Both the position numbers and the translations under genes were made by a program. From Chryseobacterium luquanense (GTDB lineage: Bacteria; Bacteroidota; Bacteroidia; Flavobacteriales; Weeksellaceae): DNA of 64,000 nt. Of the stretch, positions 55,647 through 64,000 are shown one piece after another (the first letter of the stretch is position 1; each line of letters opens with the position of its first letter). The notes below the pieces were generated by a model that worked only from the letters and a program-made list of their open reading frames with translations, ran no database searches and had not been told where the DNA came from. The stretch lies in assembly GCF_026460945.1 (NCBI RefSeq), contig NZ_JAOVZV010000001.1:62001-126000 (forward strand), given 5' to 3'.

Positions 55647-56264
55647 TTATTTCATAGCAGCTTTCACTTTCTCAGACTCCTTCAAATGATTTTCTAAAGT
55701 CGGAAGAGTTTTAATTGCAAATGCTTTTAAGTTTTTATCAGCACCATCTGTAGACTGTTTTTTAAAAACCGCAATATCTTTTTTATGATCGTTAACCATC
55801 ATATCAACATAAGCCTTATCAAAATCAGCACCTTTTTTTGCTTTCAAATCATCATGCATCTTCTGTTGCGAAGCATCCATTGATGAAGATAGAGAATAAT
55901 TTACAGTAGCAGCCCACTTTTTAAGTTCGTCATTCGCCATTTTGTGATCCTTTGCAATCGTCTGCCCCAAAGATTTTACTGATGTATTTGAAGCATTTGT
56001 AGCTGCAAGCTCTCCCATCATTACTTCCATCATTCCACCTTTAGCAGCGGCATCAACAAAAGTTTTGTCTTGATTACTTAATGCCTGCGCATCAGTCAAT
56101 GTACTTGAAACTGCTGCAGAATCATTCTGGATCTTTGGAGAGTCCATAGGAGCGGTCGATGACATATCTGTTGAATCTACCGAATTGCTTGTTGAAACAG
56201 AATCTTTTTTGTTACAAGATACCATTGCAGCAACTGCCAACAATGTCAGAATTGAATTTTTCAT
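55647..56264 (-). CDS. DUF4142 lipoprotein
   Basis: About 205 residues from the ATG at 56264 (MKNSILTLLAVAAMVSC), which gives a clear lipobox LAVAAMVSC. The longer frame to 56297 adds an unlikely tail. A Ser/Asp-rich linker precedes the four-helix DUF4142 domain: DKTFVDAAAKGGMMEVMMGELAA, SVKSLGQTIAKDHKMANDELKKW, AYVDMMVNDHKKDIAVFKK. The family has a ferritin-like fold and is common in stress islands. It has its own strong terminator. Molecular role unknown. Confidence 0.92.
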   Translation of the reverse strand: MKNSILTLLAVAAMVSCNKKDSVSTSNSVDSTDMSSTAPMDSPKIQNDSAAVSSTLTDAQALSNQDKTFVDAAAKGGMMEVMMGELAATNASNTSVKSLGQTIAKDHKMANDELKKWAATVNYSLSSSMDASQQKMHDDLKAKKGADFDKAYVDMMVNDHKKDIAVFKKQSTDGADKNLKAFAIKTLPTLENHLKESEKVKAAMK

Positions 56265-56440
56265 AATATATATTTGTTTGGTTAAAATTGAAAGCAATTT
56301 ATTTATTACTTTTTGCTACAACTAACAATTTTTCTGCCAAAGAGTTCATGTCTTATAATTTACTAAGCAAAATAAATTATTAATAAAAATATCTTAGAAA
56401 AACAGTAGTTTATGAGTACTGTTCATGATAATAGCATCTT

Positions 56441-57127
56441 TTAAGTGATTCGCAAAGTTTTGATAGCTTTTACCCATTCATTCTTATGACAGCGTTCACA
56501 GTTTGTTACTGATTTTCCCAAATACGCTGAATATCCACAATATGTACAGGCATAAATATCATCCTTTTGAATTTCAGTTATTTTTTTTTCATATACTTTA
56601 GGCAGTACCGGAAGTCCAAAATGTACCTCTTCGTCTCGGTAGAAAAAAAAGCTGATGTTTCCGGTTGTTTCTAAAATTGCTGTTTTAACCTGTCCTACGT
56701 GTTCAATTGATTCCTGTCTCATTTCAGCAAAAAATTCATCTTTTGCAAAAGTATGATCATCCTTAACACCCAAAACAAATTGTCCATCCTCTATTACGTA
56801 CAGCGGTTCACCTTCTATTACATCCTCAAACTTTTCACTTTTACTCGCAAAGTAAGTGATTATGCGATATATTATGATGATAACAGCAAATACTAACAGA
56901 GAAGGAAGAATGGGAGTATCTTTATTAAACATCGGATCACCAGCTGCAGATCCCAATGCAATGATGATGGCCACTTCGAAAAGAGAAAGCTGCCTTACCC
57001 CCTTTTTGCCCGATAACCTTAAAATGACTAACACCATAATAAACATGAGTATGGTACGTAAGGAAATTTCCAAAACATAATTTCCATCTAAATCTCCAAC
57101 AAAAATTTCATTCCAATTTAAATTCAT
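56441..57127 (-). CDS. DUF421 (YetF-type) membrane protein
   Basis: 228 residues. Three N-terminal membrane helices (RTILMFIMVLVILRL, LFEVAIIIALGSAAGD, LPSLLVFAVIIIIYRII) are followed by the cytoplasmic YetF-type domain (VIEDGQFVLGVKDDHTFAKDEFFAEMRQESI). The C-terminus carries an extra zinc-ribbon-like CTYCGYSAYLGKSVTNCERC. The exact function of DUF421 proteins is unknown, though they are linked to stress and sporulation in Bacillus. It is on the same strand as DUF4142 (about 175 bases apart). Confidence 0.93.
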   Translation of the reverse strand: MNLNWNEIFVGDLDGNYVLEISLRTILMFIMVLVILRLSGKKGVRQLSLFEVAIIIALGSAAGDPMFNKDTPILPSLLVFAVIIIIYRIITYFASKSEKFEDVIEGEPLYVIEDGQFVLGVKDDHTFAKDEFFAEMRQESIEHVGQVKTAILETTGNISFFFYRDEEVHFGLPVLPKVYEKKITEIQKDDIYACTYCGYSAYLGKSVTNCERCHKNEWVKAIKTLRIT

Positions 57128-57302
57128 ATTGTATTCTATATTATTTTGATGATTTTAATGACCCCATTATGCTGATTGATATCTCATCAAAAAAAGCCTT
57201 TTGAGACTCTTTTGTTAAAAAGCATAAGCTTTTTAACACTCTAAATTTTAAAATTTTATTCTGAGATTAGCCGGAAATTGCAGTAAAATGGTAAACAAGA
57301 GA

Positions 57303-57468
57303 TTATCTTCTGTAATTTCGCACAGCCTCGGAGAAAGTTCCATCCTCATTGACAATTTGGACAGAATTTATTTTAAAGCCTATTTCTTCTTTTGGAATAT
57401 CAATCCAGTATTTCTGCTGTTCTTCATTAAATGACAGATGTTCCTTTGTAAATTCTATAAAATTCATT
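57303..57468 (-). pseudogene. Small protein gene with frameshift
   Basis: ATG at 57468 starts MNFIEFTKEHLSFNEE, and the next frame continues KYWIDIPKEEIGFKINSVQIVNEDGTFSEAVRN to a TAA at 57303. One extra A in GAAGAAACAGC breaks it. Together it would make a 54-residue acidic protein of unknown role. Confidence 0.45.
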
Positions 57469-57744
57469 TCTTCGTTTTTTTATATTTTATGTAATTTTTA
57501 ATTTGGCAATTATTTACAAACTAGTATTTATCACAGAAAAGTACTTCATAAAATAAATTTAATTTTTGTTTTATTATTTTGATGTAAAACGTTTGATAGG
57601 TTTGTGATCTGTTGATGAATAAACAAACTACAAGCCACCCTCTCGTATTATCAACGATGTGGTATATAAATATTCAGATGTCTTTATGCCTAGTAAGAAG
57701 TCACATATTCAACAATTAGACGAAGTGCTAATCGTAAATCTTTC

Positions 57745-57990
57745 TATAATCAATTTTTAGAAGTTGTAAATTCTCCACTTATAGTTACCCGAATAATTTT
57801 TTCAACGCAAAGACCTGTCAGGCTTACCAACTTATTTCTTGTGAAAGGAACTGAGAAATTATAGGGCTCAGATAACCAAAATAGCCTTTCAAATGATTCA
57901 ATAATTTGTGAATTTTAATCAATGGATCACTTATTTTCAAAAAAGAAGAATTAAATATCTGAAAATGAATTTCTTCCGATATATAATGGT
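57745..57990 (-). pseudogene. Crp/Fnr regulator remnant (HTH end)
   Basis: The minus strand reads IIESFERLFWLSEPYNFSVPFTRNKLVSLTGLRVEKIIRVT before stops. It is the recognition-helix region of a third Crp/Fnr paralogue, with its beta-roll missing. Nothing else in 57469-58014 is coding. Confidence 0.65.
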
Positions 57991-58014
57991 TTACATCTAA
58001 CCTAAGGATTTTTA

Positions 58015-58463
58015 TTATAATAAGTTGACCAACCGAAAAGTAAGAGTAAGACGCTCTTTCATTAACGAAGACGACTTAGCAAGACGATGCTCCCAATGCT
58101 CCTGAAGATCACCCTTCATCATAAGCACCGATCCATTAGGAAGTGGAATACCATGTCTGCTCTGATGACGGCTCAGCTTTCTCAAATTAAATTTTCTCGT
58201 TTCTCCAAGACTTAGTGATGCAATAACCGGACGGTCACTGTATCTGCTTTCTTTATCCCTGTGCCATGCGACGGAATCATTATGATCGCAATATAAATTC
58301 AGCAACAATGAATTAAACTCATAACCAAATGTGTGTTCAATTTTGTTCATCAAAGAAAGCAGTTCATGAGTCTAGGCGTTAACCTCAAATTCACGACCTC
58401 CCAATTTGTAAGATTTCTCAATGTCTCCATACCAAGCTGTAAGACGTGGAGTCAAACTTTCTT
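58015..58463 (-). pseudogene. AlkB-type dioxygenase with nonsense codon and lost N-terminus
   Basis: One continuous frame, ESLTPRLTAWYGDIEKSYKLGGREFEVNA then TAG (58372-58374) then THELLSLMNKIEHTFGYEFNSLLLNLY and on to the end. The TAG sits where relatives have Trp (WT-ELL). The iron site is otherwise kept: HRD in AWHRDKES, the distal His in EHWEHRL, and the 2-oxoglutarate Arg in ERLTLTFRLV. The first 80 or so residues are missing, since a TAA directly precedes ESLTP. AlkB enzymes repair alkylated DNA. Confidence 0.8.
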
Positions 58464-58464
58464 A

Positions 58465-58659
58465 TTATACATGGTTTGAGTTTTCTGATTTCAAGGAGTA
58501 TTTTCCAAGAGTCGAGAAAAAAGCAAATCTGACTCTTTTGCTGTTAAGAAGTGTTCTCTGAATTCCAACAATTTCTTTGGAAACGTATCGAATTACTCTG
58601 CACTGAATAAACTGAGATGCTTTAACATTATGTCTGGCTAGATTATGATTGCAATTCAT
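58465..58659 (-). CDS. Short hypothetical, doubtful
   Basis: 64 codons, mostly basic residues (NHNLARHNVKASQFIQCRVIRYVSKEIVG). Directly before the AlkB remnant. No family recognised; it may be a leftover of mobilization-element DNA. Confidence 0.3.
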   Translation of the reverse strand: MNCNHNLARHNVKASQFIQCRVIRYVSKEIVGIQRTLLNSKRVRFAFFSTLGKYSLKSENSNHV

Positions 58660-58799
58660 GATTTTATTAACTCTTTAGAATAGATGCTCACTACCTCTGC
58701 TATAAAATTAATCAGAAAATAAAAGTCATTGAAAGACAGTAATAAAAAACCTTATGACAGCAAGATATTTTTGTGCATAATAAATTTAAACAGAACGTT

Positions 58800-60800
58800 A
58801 TGCAAGGTGAAGATGATCTAAGAAGCTTAGCTAAAATCATGGGTTTTATGAGAGCGGTAAGTATTATATTACTCTTAATCCATTTCTACTGGTTTTGTTA
58901 TACCTTATTTCTTGAATATGAATTGGTTTTAGATATTATTAATAGAATTTTATTCAATTTTCAAAAAACTGCGGGATTATTTTCTTATCCTATATTTACA
59001 AAGATCTTTTCTATCTGCTTACTTGCGCTAAGTTGTTTAGGAACAAAAGGTGTTAAAAACGAAAAAGTTACTTGGAAAAAGATCAGCGCTACTTTAACAA
59101 TTGGAGTAATACTTTTCTTTTTTAATGGATTCTTGTTAAATTCTCCTTTTAGATTTTCAATCTATTTTTATATCGTTACAACATCTGCCGGATATATCTG
59201 CCTTATGGTATCGAGTGCTTGGACTAGCCGCCTTCTAAGGACAAATCTAATGGAAGATGTTTTCAATAATGAAAACGAAAGCTTTCAGCAGGAGACCAAA
59301 CTTATGCAGAATGAGTATTCGGTTAATCTGCCAACCAAATTTTACTATAAAGGTCAATGGAATAACGGGTGGATTAATATTGTGAACCCCTTCCGGGCAA
59401 CTATTGTTTTGGGTACTCCTGGTTCAGGTAAGTCTTATGCGATTATCAATAATTATATAAAGCAGCATATCGAAAAAGGGTTTTCAATGTACATTTATGA
59501 TTTCAAATTTGATGACCTCTCTACCATAGCTTACAACCATTTGCTTAAACACACTGACAAATATAACGTAATACCTAAATTTTACGTTATAAATTTTGAT
59601 AATCCGAGCAGGAGCCATCGCTGCAATCCACTGAATCCTGATTTCATGACTGATATTTCAGATGCTTATGAAGCTGCATACACCATTATGCTTAATCTCA
59701 ATAGAAGTTGGATTCAGAAACAGGGAGATTTTTTCGTTGAAAGTCCGATCATATTGCTCGCTGCAATAATTTGGTTTTTAAAAATTTACGAAAATGGTAA
59801 ATATTGTACATTTCCACACGCCATTGAACTTTTAAATAAAAAGTATGCTGATGTTTTTACCATCTTGACAACTTATCCAGATTTAGAAAACTATCTTTCA
59901 CCTTTTATGGATGCTTGGCAAGGAGGAGCTCAAGATCAGCTTCAAGGACAGATTGCGTCAGCTAAAATCCCATTATCACGAATGATTTCACCACAACTCT
60001 ATTGGGTAATGACCGGCGATGATTTTACATTAGATATTAATAATCCAAAAGAGCCAAAGATCCTATGTGTTGGCAATAATCCGGACCGTCAGAATATCTA
60101 TTCAGCCGCCTTGGGTTTGTACAATTCTAGAATTGTGAAACTAATCAATAAAAAAGGGCAGTTGAAAAGTTCTGTAATAATTGATGAGCTGCCAACTATT
60201 TATTTCAGGGGACTGGATAATCTAATTGCTACGGCGAGAAGTAATAAAGTAGCTGTATGTCTAGGATTTCAGGACTTCTCACAGCTTATTCGTGATTATG
60301 GTGATAAAGAAAGCAAGGTTATTCAAAACACTGTAGGAAACATTTTCAGCGGACAGGTCGTGGGGGAAACCGCTAAAAATCTTTCTGAAAGATTTGGAAA
60401 AGTACTTCAAAAACGACAAAGCTTAAGTATTAATAGAAACGATACTTCCACTTCTATTTCAACACAATTAGACAGTTTAATACCAGCTTCCAAAATTTCG
60501 ACATTAACTCAGGGAATGTTTGTAGGAGCTGTTTCAGATAATTTTGATGAGCGCATTGAGCAAAAAATATTTCATTCTGAAATCGTTGTTAATAATGACA
60601 AAATAGCTTCAGAAACAAAATCATATCAGAAAATCCCACAGATTATGAACTTTGAAAATGAGTTTGGGCAAAATACCATGAAAGGAGAAATTATAGCTAA
60701 CTACCATAAAGTCAAATCAGACATTCTGTCTATTGTAAAAAAGGAAATAGAACGAATTGAAAATGATCCTGACCTAAAGCATCTTATACAAAAAGATTAA
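58800..60800 (+). CDS. mobC: MobC/TraG-type conjugation coupling protein
   Basis: About 666 residues from the ATG at 58800 (MQGEDDLRSLAKIMGFMR); the GTG frame 27 bases upstream is less likely. Three or four N-terminal membrane helices precede a VirD4/TraG-like ATPase. Walker A is LGTPGSGKS (about residue 207), Walker B is SSVIIDELPTIYF (about 462), and AVCLGFQDFSQLIRDYG follows. This protein type brings the relaxase-DNA complex to a type IV secretion channel. No relaxase (MobA/MobB) gene lies upstream in the window, so the mobilization module is incomplete here. The gene itself looks intact. Confidence 0.92.
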   Translation: MQGEDDLRSLAKIMGFMRAVSIILLLIHFYWFCYTLFLEYELVLDIINRILFNFQKTAGLFSYPIFTKIFSICLLALSCLGTKGVKNEKVTWKKISATLTIGVILFFFNGFLLNSPFRFSIYFYIVTTSAGYICLMVSSAWTSRLLRTNLMEDVFNNENESFQQETKLMQNEYSVNLPTKFYYKGQWNNGWINIVNPFRATIVLGTPGSGKSYAIINNYIKQHIEKGFSMYIYDFKFDDLSTIAYNHLLKHTDKYNVIPKFYVINFDNPSRSHRCNPLNPDFMTDISDAYEAAYTIMLNLNRSWIQKQGDFFVESPIILLAAIIWFLKIYENGKYCTFPHAIELLNKKYADVFTILTTYPDLENYLSPFMDAWQGGAQDQLQGQIASAKIPLSRMISPQLYWVMTGDDFTLDINNPKEPKILCVGNNPDRQNIYSAALGLYNSRIVKLINKKGQLKSSVIIDELPTIYFRGLDNLIATARSNKVAVCLGFQDFSQLIRDYGDKESKVIQNTVGNIFSGQVVGETAKNLSERFGKVLQKRQSLSINRNDTSTSISTQLDSLIPASKISTLTQGMFVGAVSDNFDERIEQKIFHSEIVVNNDKIASETKSYQKIPQIMNFENEFGQNTMKGEIIANYHKVKSDILSIVKKEIERIENDPDLKHLIQKD

Positions 60801-60974
60801 AAATAAACTTTGAAAAAAGGATATTTTATAAAAATATAAAAGACCGAAATTTTTTAAGATTCTTCCTGGCCTCCAATTCCAGATATGAATACAGCATTTT
60901 CTTAATGTTTTGACAGTATTATATATTAATAATTTGGGAGATGCCAAAATACTTCATTAAATTGGATAGTAATG
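60801..60974. other. Non-coding stretch after mobC
   Basis: AT-rich; no gene or clear hairpin seen. Confidence 0.35.
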
Positions 60975-61277
60975 TTACTCTCTAAAATCAATTTTACAAT
61001 TTTCATTGGAAACTATTATTAAAAAGTAGACATTGTTGAAATCATTACCATTAAAACATTTTGTCTTATTAGAAATAGTAAAAGACAAGTATGGTAGTGG
61101 TATATCTTTAGATGGAAAACAATTAATATTTAATGTAGATATAAAATCTGCATTTTTCTCTTTAGCTCTAACAGCGATTCTAAGATTATCAAATTTTTCA
61201 GAACATTAGCAAAACAATATAGCAATTACCAATATAATAACGACTTTAAATACTTTACTTTCCCACTTCATTTTCAT
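60975..61277 (-). pseudogene. Small lipoprotein gene with in-frame stop at lipobox
   Basis: One frame of 101 codons: MKMKWESKVFKVVIILVIAILFC, then TAA, then CSEKFDNLRIAVRAKEKNADFISTLNINCFPSKDIP ... NCKIDFRE. The stop replaces one residue between two Cys of the lipobox, leaving the rest open. Its start lies 23 bases inside the end of the RHS fragment frame. Position next to an RHS end suggests a former immunity lipoprotein. Confidence 0.65.
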
Positions 61278-61473
61278 AATATCTAGTTCTGTAATAGTAA
61301 TACCCTGTCGATGAATCAAATTCTTTTGCATTGTATTTATAAGGATTATCATAATCAAAAGTAGTGTTTTCCATCAATAATTCTCCATAAGGCATATATT
61401 CATACCAAGTGGTAACTTTTCCTTCAATTTTTACCAATAAAGTTTGCAGATTTAAGTAAAGTGTCAAAACCAT
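61255..61473 (-). pseudogene. RHS-core C-terminal fragment without toxin domain
   Basis: The reliable residues are KVTTWYEYMPYGELLMENTTFDYDNPYKYNAKEFDSSTGYYYYRTRYYE, the end of an RHS core up to the invariant YYYxxRYY. Relatives then read NP..GRFLSVDP and a toxin domain; here the frame runs directly into the start of the lipoprotein gene and stops (NEVGK). The upstream core is absent too. It is a displaced cassette piece with a deletion at the core/toxin border. Confidence 0.8.
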
Positions 61474-61768
61474 AAATTAAAGAAAGGCTTCTATTTAAAA
61501 TTCCTGCAATAAAGTAATCTAGTGGATATGTACCTTTACCACTTGCCATCACACATTCACTTAGTTTTTGAATTTTTTTTTCAAAATATTGAAGTTTTAG
61601 CATATACTCCCGTAGGCAGTCTGAAAGCACCTTTTCGTCATCAGTATCTGGAATAGAAAGTGCCTTTTCATTTATATATGCCCAATATGTTCTAGAAGAT
61701 AATGTAATTACATCACAATCATTTCCTACTAACCATCCTACTTCCCCCGAATCTTCGTGTATTATCAA
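61424..61768 (-). CDS. Hypothetical protein, candidate orphan immunity protein
   Basis: 114 residues from a TTG, with the frame open upstream to about 61908 (including DGLRPEAEEPVLLDKEPTEDLINN) but without an ATG, so the true start is uncertain or lost. The body is acidic and mixed alpha/beta (EDSGEVGWLVGNDCDVITLSSRTYWAYI, EYMLKLQYFEKKIQKLSE). No family recognised. It ends inside the RHS fragment region. The order of small gene then RHS fragment on one strand is that of a displaced immunity-toxin array, which is why I call it a candidate. Confidence 0.5.
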   Translation of the reverse strand: MIIHEDSGEVGWLVGNDCDVITLSSRTYWAYINEKALSIPDTDDEKVLSDCLREYMLKLQYFEKKIQKLSECVMASGKGTYPLDYFIAGILNRSLSLIYGFDTLLKSANFIGKN

Positions 61769-62054
61769 TGAACCAACTCTACAATTATTAATTAAATCTT
61801 CAGTAGGTTCTTTATCAAGTAAAACGGGTTCTTCGGCTTCTGGCCGAAGCCCATCATTTATACTGTTCCAATTAATTGATATTATAATTTGATTTTTAAT
61901 ATATAGTATTCAAAAATATATTTTTACTATGCAACCTATTGGCGCATTTTATTATTTTTTAATTGCCATTTTCTTTATTTCTTCATTCGTACATAATTTG
62001 GTAAAACACTTAGAAAAAAATATTTATAATTTTCTTGTATATTCTCTTCCATAA

Positions 62055-62264
62055 TCATAATAATTCAATTGATAATATTAATTCCTCCAGTTCTTTGATT
62101 TCTTTAGTGTGCGACTGAATTTTATTATCTAAATCGGTTTGATTTGTTCCGTTCTGAGCTAATTCATCATCAGACTTCAATTTGATTTGTTTAGCCAGTT
62201 CCTTATCGACTTCTAAAAGTTGACGAAATTTGTTTAATTTTTCAAGTATTAATTCCTTATTCAT
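62055..62264 (-). CDS. Small coiled-coil hypothetical protein
   Basis: 69 residues, almost wholly helical and charged (LILEKLNKFRQLLEVDKELAKQIK ... IQSHTKEIKELEELILSIELL). The heptad pattern suggests a coiled coil. It may be a cargo gene of the mobilizable element, or an antitoxin-like partner. No homologue recognised. Confidence 0.5.
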   Translation of the reverse strand: MNKELILEKLNKFRQLLEVDKELAKQIKLKSDDELAQNGTNQTDLDNKIQSHTKEIKELEELILSIELL

Positions 62265-62389
62265 AATATAATTTTTAAATTCATTATTTTATAGATATAA
62301 AAATGATTTGACATCAACTCACGAATGTAATAATAAGAAATATATCGTGCTTACGGCAATCCGTATTTATACTGAATTAATTACAAATG

Positions 62390-62550
62390 TTATTTTTTAA
62401 TTCCAATTTTTTTAACTTCTTCATCCGTAAGATGATCCAGAATTTTAGTGTACCGATAAAATGTTGACCTAGTTATTCCTAATGGCTTATAAATTTCTTC
62501 CGGACGCTTGCTCCGATCTTTATAAATCTTATTTAACAAGACTAAAAAGA
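62390..62550 (-). pseudogene. Recombinase/HTH C-terminal scrap
   Basis: The frame reads RSKRPEEIYKPLGITRSTFYRYTKILDHLTDEEVKKIGIKK to a TAA at 62390. This is the helix-turn-helix tail typical of a resolvase-type serine recombinase or a related DNA-binding protein. No start or catalytic domain is present upstream; the topB terminator lies directly before it. Confidence 0.5.
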
Positions 62551-62563
62551 TGATAGAAACATA

Positions 62564-62599
62564 AAAAAGAGTGGAAAATTGTAATTCTCTACTCTTTTT
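62564..62599 (-). terminator. Terminator of topB
   Basis: AAAAAGAGT and ACTCTTTTT form a 9-bp stem around an 18-base loop that can pair further, with T-rich sequence after it on the minus strand. It lies 36 bases past the topB stop. Confidence 0.75.
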
Positions 62600-62635
62600 A
62601 AATATTTAGTATTTAGTTTCACAAAATTGCATTAG

Positions 62636-64000
62636 CTACTTTTTCCTAGTTGTTTTATTTTTATCAAACTCAAAAACAGTTTCTCCAGCATCATTTAGAA
62701 TCATGTAAGCATCGAAACTCTTCCCAGCCTTACTTTTCAACCCTTTGATCAGTGAGGTCTTTCCTTTTTCTATCAACAATTGAATATCATTGACTGTCAA
62801 TAATTTTCCACAAACCAATCTAAATTGCATCCAATTACAGGCATCATCTTTACATTTAATAATCTTATCAAGAATGCGAAGTCTTTCTTTTTTACACTTT
62901 GGGCAGATCAAATCCGGTAATTCTTCTCTGATAATTTTTGTCTGAAGTAATTCATCCGTTATAACTGAAGTATAGGCTTCAATCCTTCTCTGAAAATTTA
63001 ATAAATCCTCCTCATTATTTTCAATCTTTTGCAGCTCTAATTCCCATTCTGCTGTCATTGTCACATCAGCAATCTTTTTATCCTTAATAAGTCTGTAGAC
63101 TTGCAGCCCCTTCTCTGTTGGAACTAATGATTTTTTATCTTTTTGAATATAATCCCGATTAAAAAGAACTTCAATAATGGCAGCTCTGGTAGCCGGAGTT
63201 CCAATACCTATATTCTTCAAGATTTTTCTTTGTTCTTCTTGCTCAATTTTACTTCCTGCATTTTCCATTGCCGACAATAAACCCGATTCAGTAAACAATG
63301 AAGGTGGTTGTGTTTTATTTTCTAATATGACTGACTTTTTGATTTTTATGTCATCACCTTTCAAAACCTGTGGTAATTCCTGAAGTTCATTATTTTCATC
63401 TTCAGAAAAATCACCTTTCATTATTCTCCATCCAGGATTTATGATTCTACTTCCTTTAGAAATAAAAACATAATGAAGAACTTCTAATGAGATTTGAGTT
63501 ATTTCTTTGAGGCAAGCTTCTGAAATTGCTTCGAGCAATCGATATGCAATCATATCATAAATTGCATTTTCTTTCGCAGATAATGCTGATGGAATTTTCT
63601 CTGTAATGAGCAAGCCGTGATGGTCTGTTACCCCAAGATCATTAACAATTCTTTTATTGAACTGTCCCCATTTAACATTACTAACAGCCCGTTTAAAAGA
63701 ATCTGTGTCTTTTAAAATCCTAATGAGATTGGGTATTTCCTTCCACATATCCTCAGGAATATGTTTACTTCCTGTTCTTGGATAAGTGATAAACTTCTTT
63801 TCATAGAGACTTTGGGCAATATCAAGGGTTTCAGACGCTGAAAGATTCAGTTTTTTATTCGCTTCTTTCTGTAAACCTGTCAAATCAAATAAAAGAGGAG
63901 CCTGCTCTGTAATTGTTTTAACTTCTACAATATCAACTTTTACATTCCCATCTCCCCTTTCAATGGCTTTTAATAGATCATTAGCTTTTTTTTGATCATC
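62636..64000 (-). CDS. topB: Type IA DNA topoisomerase (topoisomerase III-like), partial
   Basis: The frame is open to the window edge, so the N-terminal part (Toprim domain) lies outside. What is seen is the central and C-terminal part of a Bacteroidota mobile-element TopB. The catalytic Tyr is in KKFITYPRTGSKHIPEDMW. Other elements are LLITEKIPSAL, PSLFTESGLLSAMENAG, GIGTPATRAAIIEVLFNRDYI, and a C-terminal zinc-finger region (CPKCKKERLRIL ... CKDDACNW). The enzyme relaxes or decatenates single-stranded DNA and is commonly carried by conjugative and mobilizable elements of the phylum. Confidence 0.93.
   Translation of the reverse strand, partial: DDQKKANDLLKAIERGDGNVKVDIVEVKTITEQAPLLFDLTGLQKEANKKLNLSASETLDIAQSLYEKKFITYPRTGSKHIPEDMWKEIPNLIRILKDTDSFKRAVSNVKWGQFNKRIVNDLGVTDHHGLLITEKIPSALSAKENAIYDMIAYRLLEAISEACLKEITQISLEVLHYVFISKGSRIINPGWRIMKGDFSEDENNELQELPQVLKGDDIKIKKSVILENKTQPPSLFTESGLLSAMENAGSKIEQEEQRKILKNIGIGTPATRAAIIEVLFNRDYIQKDKKSLVPTEKGLQVYRLIKDKKIADVTMTAEWELELQKIENNEEDLLNFQRRIEAYTSVITDELLQTKIIREELPDLICPKCKKERLRILDKIIKCKDDACNWMQFRLVCGKLLTVNDIQLLIEKGKTSLIKGLKSKAGKSFDAYMILNDAGETVFEFDKNKTTRKK

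Noticed and set aside
61826..61850. Hairpin CTTCGGC/GCCGAAG that looked like a terminator
   Set aside because: It lies inside an open frame that continues into the hypothetical gene and has no T-run.
1..64000. CRISPR arrays, tRNA and rRNA genes
   Set aside because: No regularly spaced repeats, cloverleaf with CCA end, or conserved rRNA stretches were noticed on either strand.

Overview
The window looks like chromosome from a low-GC member of the Bacteroidota, most likely Flavobacteriia/Weeksellaceae close to Chryseobacterium. The evidence is: type IX secretion (T9SS) C-terminal sorting sequences (around 24764 and 37570-37674), flavobacterial -7 boxes of the TAnnTTTG type (6261, 6386, 16254, 38458, 43449, 50803), families typical of that group (DUF4142, DUF421, DUF6766, Bacteroidota MobC and TopB), and no clear Shine-Dalgarno sites. 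I saw no rRNA, tRNA or CRISPR array. The naming is by reading alone; no database search was possible.

1-16.3 kb is a redox and efflux region. It holds three short-chain dehydrogenases, an AraC regulator and a truncated second one, and a divergent flavin oxidoreductase cluster (F420-reductase-like protein, NtaA/DszA-type monooxygenase and nitronate monooxygenase, facing a luciferase-like oxidoreductase with an HxlR regulator). Next comes a full RND efflux operon (TolC, adaptor, pump, SDR), a thioredoxin-reductase-like flavoprotein and a TetR regulator. Three TGAAC-N3-GTTCA palindromes lie before the efflux operon, the flavoprotein gene and tetR, so they probably form one TetR regulon.

16.5-25.3 kb starts with an integrase fragment, followed by a polymorphic-toxin locus read on the minus strand. 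Its order is a small T9SS-sorted protein carrying one YD-like motif, a 2267-residue SpvB/FG-GAP/RHS protein whose variable C-terminus carries HEFVH (a zinc-metallopeptidase signature), and a 153-residue secreted protein overlapping it by ATGA. I read these as possible carrier, toxin and immunity protein/inhibitor.

26-36.4 kb has a Na+/H+ antiporter, a small cupin-like protein and a glycan cluster. The cluster contains a GT2 glycosyltransferase, a NodS-like methyltransferase, a PIG-L deacetylase, an acyl-CoA-dehydrogenase-like protein, a GH1-like glycosidase, UDP-galactopyranose mutase and another glycosyltransferase.

36.5-58.7 kb mixes working genes (two Crp/Fnr regulators, AraC, DinB, HxlR/azoreductase, CcoG, stress-type SDR, CREST-like membrane protein, DUF4142, DUF421, DUF6766) with many broken ones. 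The broken set includes a PAS kinase piece, a frameshifted HTH gene, an NTF2-like gene, a CDF transporter with one nonsense codon and a decayed second copy, ThiF, DUF892, FAD/Rieske, PA2169-type, IS982, Crp and AlkB remnants. It reads as a decaying stress-response island. Two near-identical TATGATT-N2-AATCATA palindromes suggest Crp/Fnr control of ccoG and of the decayed stress genes.

58.8-64 kb belongs to a mobilizable element: a MobC/TraG coupling protein, a topoisomerase III-like protein running off the window end, a recombinase HTH scrap, and a second, collapsed RHS cassette with an orphan possible immunity gene and a nonsense-mutated lipoprotein gene.
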